DNA of 18,193 bases from DATEPR01 sp036503065 (GTDB taxonomy: Bacteria > Actinomycetota > Actinomycetes > Mycobacteriales > Pseudonocardiaceae), in the NCBI GenBank assembly GCA_036503065.1, contig DASXXM010000608.1, positions 1 through 18,193 of the forward strand, given 5' to 3'. Below are positions 7,792 through 14,280 of this stretch, one piece after another; position 1 is the first letter of the stretch, and each line of letters begins with the position of its first letter. The position numbers and the translations under genes were made by a program. The notes under the pieces were generated by a model. It was not told the origin of the DNA and searched no databases. It saw only the letters and a list, made by a program, of their open reading frames with translations.

Positions 7792-8438
7792 GGCAGCAGT
7801 TGAATCCTTCCTGAAGCGTGCCAGCGGCGCAGCAGTTCGGCTTCGGCCGAGAGCCGGTGTTCCGGGGTGACGTCGACCGGTTCGCCCCACGCGTGGCGGA
7901 ACGTGACCTGGTCCGGTTCATCCACTATGGACATCCCGGTCAACAGTACCGACGCGGTGGGGAACAGTTCGGTCAGCACGTACGTGATGAGCGTGCCGGT
8001 GGTGGGCCACACCTCCTGCTCGGCGTCCAACCCGAGCAGGTGCAGCAGCGGCACGGTGTACCGCCAGTTCGGGACCGGCACGAAACCCAGGTCGGCGGGC
8101 CACCAGTACGGCAGCGTGTGCGGCTCCCAGTGCAGCCGGCCCGGCTCGACCAGCAGGTACAGCCGGCTCTGGTAGTCGGCGAACGTGTACGGGCTGGCCA
8201 CCAGTCCCCGGTGCAGCACGACCACGTCGCACCGCCGGCCCAGCGTGCGCGGCCCGGCCGGCGGGTCCAGCGCCAGGCTGGTCATCCGGACCACCAGGTC
8301 GGCGTCGTCGATGGCGGCGGCGCGGGCCGGGTCGGGTGGCATCGGGGCGTTGCCGACGACCGCCACGGACATCGGCGTGCCGCGCCGCGCGTAGCTGACC
8401 AGCAGGTCGCGCAGGCCGTCGGTGGTCTCCGGCGCCAT
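7788..8438 (-). CDS. GT29-like glycosyltransferase, candidate sialyltransferase
   Basis: Likely transfers a sugar, probably sialic acid from CMP-Neu5Ac, to an unknown acceptor. The 216-residue protein shows an L-motif-like segment, VAVVGNAP at 25-32 followed by IDDADLVVRM (43-52); an S-motif-like segment, PTTG at 145-148 followed by hydrophobic residues; and a VS-like His194-x4-Glu199. These occur in the order and roughly the spacing of family GT29 sialyltransferases. It has only one Cys (70), so the disulphide of animal enzymes is absent, and no signal or membrane helix, so it should act in the cytosol. The start at ATG 8438 has AGG 5 bases upstream; ATG 8459 is an alternative. Its stop overlaps the coiled-coil gene (ATGA), and it diverges from neuA across 44 bases. 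The motifs are short, so an unrelated nucleotide-sugar enzyme is possible, but the neighbouring neu genes support the call. Confidence 0.65.
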   Translation of the reverse strand: MAPETTDGLRDLLVSYARRGTPMSVAVVGNAPMPPDPARAAAIDDADLVVRMTSLALDPPAGPRTLGRRCDVVVLHRGLVASPYTFADYQSRLYLLVEPGRLHWEPHTLPYWWPADLGFVPVPNWRYTVPLLHLLGLDAEQEVWPTTGTLITYVLTELFPTASVLLTGMSIVDEPDQVTFRHAWGEPVDVTPEHRLSAEAELLRRWHASGRIQLLP

Positions 8439-8482
8439 GGTCGCCTGCTGGCTACACATCGGACACCGCCGTACGGAATGCT

Positions 8483-9184
8483 GTGGCCGTGACAGTGCGT
8501 CCCGCCCTGGTGGTCGCGGTCGTGCCGGCGCGCGGCGGCTCGGTCGGCTTCCCCGGCAAGAACCTGGCGGCCTTCCTCGGCCGCCCGCTGGTGGCCGTCG
8601 CGGTCGGCGTCGGGTTGGCCAGCGCGGACCGGGTGCTGGTCAGCACCGATGACGGGGACATCGGTCGGGTCGCCGTGGCCGCGGGCGCGGAACTCGTGCG
8701 TCGCCCGGCGGCACTGGCCGGACCGGACAGTCGCACGGTCGACGCGGTACGCCACGCCATCGACGACCGGGAACTGCCCGACGACACGATCGTCGTGCTG
8801 CTCCAACCGACATCGCCGCTGCGGACGGCGGCGGATGTCGAGGAATGCCTGCGGCTGCACGGAAACCGGCCCACCGGCTCGGTGGTCCAGGTGGCGGCAC
8901 AGGACCACCACCCGTGGAAGTCCTGCGTCCTGGTGGACGGCACGCTCCGGCCGGTCCGCGACTGGGCCGACCTGGAGGCCCCCCGGCAGTCGCTGGCCCC
9001 GGCGCTGCGGCCGACCGGCGGCGTGTACGTGGTCGGCGCGGGAGACCTGCGCGCCCAAAACAGGTTCTTCGTGCCGGAAGTGCTCGGCCAGGTGATACCG
9101 GCGGCGCGATCGATCGATGTGGACAGTCCACATGAGCTGGCCGCCGCGGAGGGCAGCGCCGAGGACCTTGGCTGGACGCGGTAG
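8483..9184 (+). CDS. neuA: N-acylneuraminate cytidylyltransferase (CMP-sialic acid synthetase)
   Basis: Activates Neu5Ac with CTP to CMP-Neu5Ac and pyrophosphate in the cytosol. The 233-residue protein matches the bacterial NeuA catalytic domain in length. Motif I reads PARGGSVGFPGKN (15-27). Arg17, Ser20, Lys26 and Asn27 are kept, but the Lys normally following the Ser is Val21. Q108 lies in LLQPTSPLRT. HHPWK and DLEAPRQ followed by RPTGG correspond to sugar-binding segments of the meningococcal enzyme. SIDVD places the metal-binding Asp212 and Asp214. The start GTG 8483 has GGA 5 bases upstream; GTG 8489 is possible. It lies on the opposite strand to the other neu genes, and its TAG directly abuts the stop of converging neuC with no base between. 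Activation of another nonulosonate is the main alternative. Confidence 0.88.
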   Translation: MAVTVRPALVVAVVPARGGSVGFPGKNLAAFLGRPLVAVAVGVGLASADRVLVSTDDGDIGRVAVAAGAELVRRPAALAGPDSRTVDAVRHAIDDRELPDDTIVVLLQPTSPLRTAADVEECLRLHGNRPTGSVVQVAAQDHHPWKSCVLVDGTLRPVRDWADLEAPRQSLAPALRPTGGVYVVGAGDLRAQNRFFVPEVLGQVIPAARSIDVDSPHELAAAEGSAEDLGWTR

Positions 9185-10381
9185 TCACCAGACAAGGTCG
9201 TCGCCCTCCACACAGGTGCGGTCCACGAACTCCTTGTAGAGCGGGATCGACCAGATCTCCTCGCCGGCCAGCAGGGCCATGATGTGCTTGCTGGCACCGG
9301 GTTTGCCGAAACCGGTGTCGCTGGGCTGCCGGCCGGACGCCCGTGCCGCGGCCAGCGCCGCGACGACGGCGTCCCGTTCCGGTGGCACGTTGCGCACACT
9401 GCCCGCGGTGGACCTGCGCCGCTGGCGGGTGCCGACGTTCACCGACGGCGTGCCGAGCACCGGGGCCTCACGGACACCGGACGACGAGTTGCCCAACAGC
9501 ACGTCCGCATGGCGCATCAGCGACACGAAGTACTCGAACCGCATGGACGGCAGCCGGACGAACCGGTCGCCGGTCAGCCGGTCGAGCTGTTGGCGGATCA
9601 GGTCGCAGCCCTCGTCGTTGTTCGGGTCGATGATCACCCAGTTGCCGCCGTCGGCGAGCACGGCGTCGACGACGGCCGCCGCGTGCGGCGCGGTCAGGTC
9701 CAGTTCGGTGGTCACCGGGTGCATGGCCAGCACGCCGAACGTGTCGAACCCGATGTCGTAGCGGGACCGCACCTGGTCCAGGCTCGGCGCGTCCGGCGAC
9801 GTGAGCACGTCCACCTCGGGGCTACCGACCACGAAGATCCGGTCCGCTTCCTCGCCGAGTTGCCACAGTCGCGACCTGGCGTCGTCGTTGGCCACCAGGT
9901 GGATGTGCGCGTGCTTGGAGATGGAGTGGCGGATGGTGTCGTCGATCGTGCCGGACAGTTCGCCGCCCTCGATGTGGATCACCCGGACGTTGGCCAGCGA
10001 GCCGACGATCGCGCCTGCCAGCGCCTCCACCCGATCCCCGTGCACGACGATCGCGTCCGGCCGCTCCTCGTGCACCAGCCGGGCCAGCGCGGCCACGGTG
10101 TTGGCCAGCACGAGCGCCGCGGGCTCGCCGTCCACCTGGTTGGGAATGAGGTGCAGCCTGCGCAGCCCGGCCCTTTCGATCTCGTGCACGGTGTAGCCGT
10201 AGCGGCGCAACAGGTGCATGCCGGTGACCACGACGCGCGCGGCGAGGTGCGGGCCGTCCTGCGCCGCGATCATGATGTCGCGCAGCTTCCCGAAATCCGC
10301 CCTGGTGCCGGTGACGAACAGGATCTCCCGCGGTTCACCGGTCGGGTCAAGCTCGGTTGGTTCAGGCGCCGACAAGGTCAC
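9185..10381 (-). CDS. neuC: UDP-N-acetylglucosamine 2-epimerase, hydrolysing (NeuC/SiaA type)
   Basis: Converts UDP-GlcNAc to ManNAc and UDP, the entry step to Neu5Ac. The 398-residue product has the GT-B-like epimerase fold. The signature FVTGTRADFGKL is near the N-terminus, as in hydrolysing sialic acid epimerases, whereas the non-hydrolysing WecB family has a GTRPE-type sequence. HGDRVEALAGAIVGSL, HIEGGELSGTIDDTIRHSIS, GNSSSGVREAP and VGTRQ follow in order. The start is placed at GTG 10381, which precedes the homologous region by a short tail and overlaps the end of neuB by 20 bases. GTG 10414 is a longer option; neither has a clear ribosome site, suggesting coupling to neuB. The overall sequence closely resembles the meningococcal SiaA I remember. 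A GDP-GlcNAc epimerase of the legionaminate pathway (LegG) is less likely because no other legionaminate gene is present. Confidence 0.9.
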   Translation of the reverse strand: MTLSAPEPTELDPTGEPREILFVTGTRADFGKLRDIMIAAQDGPHLAARVVVTGMHLLRRYGYTVHEIERAGLRRLHLIPNQVDGEPAALVLANTVAALARLVHEERPDAIVVHGDRVEALAGAIVGSLANVRVIHIEGGELSGTIDDTIRHSISKHAHIHLVANDDARSRLWQLGEEADRIFVVGSPEVDVLTSPDAPSLDQVRSRYDIGFDTFGVLAMHPVTTELDLTAPHAAAVVDAVLADGGNWVIIDPNNDEGCDLIRQQLDRLTGDRFVRLPSMRFEYFVSLMRHADVLLGNSSSGVREAPVLGTPSVNVGTRQRRRSTAGSVRNVPPERDAVVAALAAARASGRQPSDTGFGKPGASKHIMALLAGEEIWSIPLYKEFVDRTCVEGDDLVW

Positions 10382-11396
10382 CCCACCGGATCTGGACGTC
10401 CGGGGCCAGGTCACGGGCGGCGGTCCGGCCCAACACCGTGTCGTAGTGGGCGGCCTTGATCTCGCCGGTGCCCGGCCGCTTCACCCAGGTGTTGGTGGTG
10501 GTCAGCGGGGCACCGGCCGGGATGGGCTCGGTGGTGACCACGCAGGCGTAGGCGAAGTCGATGGTCGGCTTCTCGTCGGCCAGGATCTCCTTGCGGCCGC
10601 CGAGCGCGGCGTGGATCAGGCGCGAGCCGGCCACCAGTCGGGCGAACTCGTCCGGTGTGGACGACACCGGGATGTCCGGTCCCGGCCAGCTCATGTCGGA
10701 CGTGAAGTGCCGTTCCAGCACCCGCGCGCCCAGTGCCACGGCGCCGAGGCAGGGGTAGATCGACGTGGTGTGGTCGGACAGGCCGAGCACCGCGTCCGGG
10801 AAACTGTCGCCCAGTTCGGCCAGCGCGCCCAGCCGGACGAGTTCCGGCGGTGTCGGGTACAGGGAAGTGCAGTGCAGTACCGCGAAGCCGACGCCGGCTG
10901 CGCGTAACAGTGCCACCGCGGGTCGCACCGACGCCACGTCGTTCATCCCGGTGGACAGGATCACCGGCTTGCCGAACCCGGCGACGTGCCGGACCAGCGG
11001 GTAGTTGTTGCACTCACCGGAGCCGATCTTGAACGCGGCCACGTCCAACGCGGCCAGCCGGTCCGCCGCGGCGCGGGAGAACGGCGTGGAGAGGAAGATC
11101 ATGCCGCGTTCCTCGGCGTGCGCCTTGAGATCGCGTTCGTCCTGTTCGGACAGGGCACAGCGGTTCATCATCTGGTAGATCGGTTCGTCCGCGTTGCCCG
11201 GCACGACGTCGTTGGGGATCATCTCGTCCGCCACGACGTGGGTCTGGAACTTCACGCACTCCACACCAGCACTTGCGGCATCATCGACCATCCGGTGTGC
11301 CTTCGCCGGATCACCCTCGTGGTTGATGCCGATCTCCGCCACCACCAACGGCGGGTACTCGGCCCCGACCTCGCGATCACCGATTCGGAAGGACAC
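10362..11396 (-). CDS. neuB: N-acetylneuraminate synthase
   Basis: Condenses ManNAc with phosphoenolpyruvate to Neu5Ac. The start at GTG 11396 has a near-ideal GGAGG 5 bases upstream (11406-11402). Longer in-frame TTG options at 11417 and 11426 lack one. The 344-residue protein is the usual length: a TIM barrel (about 15-270) and a C-terminal SAF/antifreeze-like domain (about 280-344). Visible active-site landmarks are Glu21 in EIGINHEG, Lys49 in VKFQTH, SGECNNYP, HCTSLYPTP, GLSDHT, LERHFT, and the Arg of VKRPGTG in the SAF domain, which reaches across the dimer in known structures. The PGNAD...IY..M.RCAL segment matches my memory of the meningococcal SiaC/NeuB rather than Pse or Leg synthases. 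It is first in a two-gene operon with overlapping neuC. Confidence 0.93.
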   Translation of the reverse strand: MSFRIGDREVGAEYPPLVVAEIGINHEGDPAKAHRMVDDAASAGVECVKFQTHVVADEMIPNDVVPGNADEPIYQMMNRCALSEQDERDLKAHAEERGMIFLSTPFSRAAADRLAALDVAAFKIGSGECNNYPLVRHVAGFGKPVILSTGMNDVASVRPAVALLRAAGVGFAVLHCTSLYPTPPELVRLGALAELGDSFPDAVLGLSDHTTSIYPCLGAVALGARVLERHFTSDMSWPGPDIPVSSTPDEFARLVAGSRLIHAALGGRKEILADEKPTIDFAYACVVTTEPIPAGAPLTTTNTWVKRPGTGEIKAAHYDTVLGRTAARDLAPDVQIRWGDLVGA

Positions 11397-11764
11397 CGCA
11401 GCCTCCGGACTAGTCAAGGGGCACAACCGCGACAGCCGTGCCGATCTCGCACGATTGCCACCGGGAGAACCAGGCGAACTCCAGCCGTCCGCCGGTCTCT
11501 GCCGGCGGTTCCAAGCGGGACGGTAGCACTTTCTTGGGCGATCCTTGGGTCGGCGCGATGATCTTCAGCCCGCTATCAGACTCACCATCTACACCCGGAT
11601 TGACCAGGAACGACGCCGGTCTCGACGGTCCGGCCGCGATGCGCGAACCGTCCGATAAGTCGACTTGGCAGTATCGTTCGGATGAAACCTGTGGCAACAA
11701 AGCTTAATCGTTTCCCAGGTTCGTCTGCCGATGCCTTAGTTCGCGCACAGCACGGTCGGGCAGA
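11397..11764. other. Divergent intergenic region between neuB and the GT-C gene
   Basis: About 370 bases without a convincing gene. Composition is less G/C-biased than the flanking genes. It should hold the promoters of neuB (leftward) and of the membrane glycosyltransferase (rightward). I cannot pick out clear -35/-10 pairs. A minus-strand open frame (11410-11703) is treated separately as a possible remnant. A plus-strand open frame at 11438-11707 overlaps it and shows no family features. Confidence 0.5.
11410..11703 (-). pseudogene. Possible remnant of a secreted-protein domain upstream of neuB
   Basis: An open frame of about 97 codons ends just before the neuB ribosome site. It has only TTG as a possible start, directly after an in-frame stop. 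The conceptual product looks protein-like: PSRLEPPAETGGRLEFAW, two Cys about 70 residues apart, and a VAVVPLD end. It vaguely recalls the end of a beta-sandwich domain such as DUF4232. Third-position bias is weaker than in true neighbours. It could be a decayed 3' fragment or chance. Confidence 0.22.
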
Positions 11765-13297
11765 ATGATCGGCGAGATGCGGATTCCAACGTCTGACCAG
11801 GTCGAGGCCGCCGCCGACCCGGCGCCGCCGGCCGCGGCCGTGCGAGCCGGCCGCTGGGCGCGCCTCAACACCCTGCTGGCCACGAACTGGCTGTTCACGG
11901 CGCTGCTGGTGCTCGGCGGCGCGCTGCGGGTGATCACCTGGCTGGCGTACCAGCCCGCGTTGATCTACACCGACTCGTACTACTACCTCTTCAACGTCGA
12001 TCCGCTGAACCCGCAGTATCTCGACCCGATCGGGTATCCGCTGTTCGTGTTGAAGCCGCTGCTGCCGATCGGCGGCCTCGCGCTGGTGAGCGCCGTGCAG
12101 CACCTGGCGGGTATCGGCATGGCGCTGCTGCTGTACCGGACCGCGCTGCGCTGTGGCGCCCGGCGCTGGCTGGCGGCGCTGGCCACCGCGCCGGTGCTGC
12201 TGGACGGCTTTCAGCTCCAGATCGAGCAGAACATCCTGTCCGACGTCTGGCTGGAAGTGCTGTTGGTGGTGCTGGTGTGGCTGCTCGTCGGCCGGGGTGT
12301 GCCGCGGCCCGCGCTGGCGGCCGTGGCCGGTCTGGTGCTCGCGCTGGCCATGACCGTGCGGATGGTGGCCATAGCGCTGATCGTGCCGGCCGTCATCTAC
12401 GCGCTGCTGGTCGGCCGGCAGTGGCGGCTGGGGAGACATGGATACCGAAAGATCGCGGCGCGGGTCGGCGCGCTGGTGGGCGTGTTCGGGGTGGTCGTCG
12501 TCGCCTACGCGGGTTACTTCGACCTCAAGGCCGGGTACTGGGGCCTGAGCACGTCGTCGGGCAACTCCCTCTACGGGCGGACCGCCAACGTGGCGGACTG
12601 TTCCAAACTGAACCTGAACAGCGTGCTCGCCCAGCTGTGCCCCAAGGAACCGCTGGGCCAGCGCCTCGGTCCGAACATCTACGCGCACCTGGACGGCAAC
12701 CCGAACTGGCCCGGCTACATACCGCCCGGCGAGACCGTCTACACCCTGGACCGGCAGTTCGCCCTTGTGGTGTTGGAAAAGCAGCCGCTCGACGTGCTCG
12801 GCGCGATCCTGACCGACTTCGGCAAGGGCTTCCTGCCGACCCACGTCGCACTGCCCGGCGACCCGCCGGTGACCCTGTGGCAGTTCGTGCCCTTCTACCC
12901 CGCGTACACCATGGATCCCACCGACACCAAGACCAACCCGTTCGACCAGACCAACGCGGTGGCGCTGCAGTTCGGCGGCCAGGGCCTCTCGGTGAACGCG
13001 GGGCTGGCCCAGTTCCTCACCGAGTACCAGCTCTACGTCTACACGCCGGGCCCGCTGCTGGCCGCGCTGGGGGTGGTCGGGCTGATCGGCGGGTTCGGTG
13101 TCGGCCGCGCTCGCCGATCGGGTCTGGCCGCGCCGACACTGCTCGTCACGGCGGTGGCGATCACGGTGCTCGGCACGGCGGCGCTGTTCGAATTCTCGTG
13201 GCGCTACCAACTGCCCGGCCTCGTGCTGTTCCCACTGGCGGGCGTGTTGGGCATCGTGGCCCTGCTGGCTAGGAAGCGCCCCGATCGCGCTGACTGA
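11765..13297 (+). CDS. GT-C-type polytopic membrane glycosyltransferase
   Basis: Probably transfers a sugar from a polyprenyl-phosphate donor to an acceptor outside the membrane. The 510-residue protein has a Pro/Ala-rich cytosolic tail and then a first membrane helix (about 42-60). Asp70-Ser71 follow in the first outer loop, where GT-C enzymes carry an acidic catalytic residue. Several more hydrophobic helices run to about residue 255, and a large soluble segment (about 256-415) contains two Cys close together. Final helices carry FEFSWRYQLP at about 475-484, resembling the RY.LP motif of GT39/ArnT-like proteins. The start may be ATG 11765 or 11777; both have weak ribosome sites. It diverges from neuB and overlaps converging ctaG by 29 bases. 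The precise sugar and acceptor are unknown; involvement in building the sialylated glycan is inference from position. Confidence 0.68.
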   Translation: MIGEMRIPTSDQVEAAADPAPPAAAVRAGRWARLNTLLATNWLFTALLVLGGALRVITWLAYQPALIYTDSYYYLFNVDPLNPQYLDPIGYPLFVLKPLLPIGGLALVSAVQHLAGIGMALLLYRTALRCGARRWLAALATAPVLLDGFQLQIEQNILSDVWLEVLLVVLVWLLVGRGVPRPALAAVAGLVLALAMTVRMVAIALIVPAVIYALLVGRQWRLGRHGYRKIAARVGALVGVFGVVVVAYAGYFDLKAGYWGLSTSSGNSLYGRTANVADCSKLNLNSVLAQLCPKEPLGQRLGPNIYAHLDGNPNWPGYIPPGETVYTLDRQFALVVLEKQPLDVLGAILTDFGKGFLPTHVALPGDPPVTLWQFVPFYPAYTMDPTDTKTNPFDQTNAVALQFGGQGLSVNAGLAQFLTEYQLYVYTPGPLLAALGVVGLIGGFGVGRARRSGLAAPTLLVTAVAITVLGTAALFEFSWRYQLPGLVLFPLAGVLGIVALLARKRPDRAD

Positions 13298-14189
13298 GCT
13301 TGGCCAGCATCCGGTTGTAGGCGGCCAGTGCCGCGTCGTCGTCGTCGATGTCGTCGTCGGTGTTCTGGTTCACTGCTTCAACACCCAGGTTGGCCAATGT
13401 GGACCGACGGGCCGACTCCAGCCACTGGCCGGTGTCGTTCTGCCGTTCCGTGTCGCGCATCCACTGCGCCACGACCAGCACCGTGACGGCGAACATCAGC
13501 CCGTCGCCGACCACCCACATGATCCCGCCGCCGGTGTGGATGTCGGACAGGACGGCGCCGGGGTACGGCTCGCGGGTCGTCATCATCAGCAGGACGCCGA
13601 CGACCGTGTCCGCCGTCATGCCGAGGAACAGCAGGAAGACCCGCAGTGGATACGAAAGCTGTCGTCGGAGCGGCTCGTGGCCCAGCAGTGGCAGGAAGAA
13701 CAGGTAACCGCTGCCCAGGTAGAGCACGATCTCCAGTTCGTGCAGCCACTCGTGGGTGCGCATCAGCGGCATGAACCCGGTCAGGTGGGTGCCGACCAGC
13801 ACCACCGCGTACCCGGCCAGCGCGAGCGGCGGGAACGTGAGAACGGACACCACACGGCCGCGCAGGAGGGCCGTGGTCTCGGTGGTGAGCAGCCGGATCG
13901 GTTGGCCCAGCACGAACAGCACCGGCACGCACATGATCAGCAGCAGGTGCTCGATCATGTGCATCCAGAAAAGTTCGTGGCCGTACACGTCGATCGAACT
14001 CTGCAACGTGACGGCGAGCAGGACCAACGCGCCGAGGAAGCAGAGTGTCCGACCGATCGGCCAGCCGTGCCGTGCCCGCCGCAGGTAGAGACCGGCGGTG
14101 ACCAACAGGACCACGTCGGTGATCGGCCGGAGGTGCCAGGTGCCCACGGCCGTGCCCCACGTCAGCGGGGACAGTCCCGCCATGTCCAT
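13269..14189 (-). CDS. ctaG: CtaG-like (Caa3-type) cytochrome c oxidase assembly membrane protein
   Basis: A polytopic membrane protein of the Caa3_CtaG family, linked to copper insertion or assembly of cytochrome oxidase. The start at ATG 14189 is set by GGAGG (14199-14195) 5 bases upstream; GTG 14195 falls on that site and is rejected. The 306 residues include about seven hydrophobic helices. The conserved HMIEHLLLIMCVPVLFVLG segment (about residues 78-96) has the family's two His residues, and another His-rich loop follows (MRTHEWLHELE). The tail is highly acidic (a run of Asp near 282-289) and probably cytosolic. The gene stands alone, away from oxidase subunit genes, as these often do in actinomycetes. 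Its 3' end overlaps the converging GT-C gene by 29 bases. The biochemical role of stand-alone members is poorly fixed. Confidence 0.85.
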   Translation of the reverse strand: MDMAGLSPLTWGTAVGTWHLRPITDVVLLVTAGLYLRRARHGWPIGRTLCFLGALVLLAVTLQSSIDVYGHELFWMHMIEHLLLIMCVPVLFVLGQPIRLLTTETTALLRGRVVSVLTFPPLALAGYAVVLVGTHLTGFMPLMRTHEWLHELEIVLYLGSGYLFFLPLLGHEPLRRQLSYPLRVFLLFLGMTADTVVGVLLMMTTREPYPGAVLSDIHTGGGIMWVVGDGLMFAVTVLVVAQWMRDTERQNDTGQWLESARRSTLANLGVEAVNQNTDDDIDDDDAALAAYNRMLAKLSQRDRGAS

Positions 14190-14263
14190 TCTCACCTCCG
14201 CGAACGCCGGTCAAGCGCACCGACCTTGGGTTACCGTAGCTCGCGGCCGTTCGTGGCCGGCAT

Positions 14264-14277
14264 GAGAGGAGACTCTC
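14264..14277 (+). promoter_or_regulatory. Ribosome binding site inside a small GNRA hairpin
   Basis: GAGAG-GAGA-CTCTC forms a 5-bp stem with a GAGA (GNRA-class) loop, and the AGGAG Shine-Dalgarno of the downstream gene lies in its left arm and loop. The ATG follows at 14281. The hairpin could dampen translation. The stem is short, so the effect may be slight. Confidence 0.4.
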
Positions 14278-14280
14278 GGC

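Noticed and set aside
7788..11396. Legionaminic or pseudaminic acid pathway
   Set aside because: No dehydratase, aminotransferase or acetyltransferase genes are present, and NeuB/NeuC sequences read like the Neu5Ac-type enzymes.
11438..11707. Plus-strand small gene in the neuB/GT-C gap
   Set aside because: No ribosome site, no family features, weak third-position bias, and it overlaps the presumed promoters.
11582..13210. Long minus-strand open frame opposite the GT-C gene
   Set aside because: His/Arg/Gln-rich low-complexity translation typical of the complement of a membrane-protein gene.
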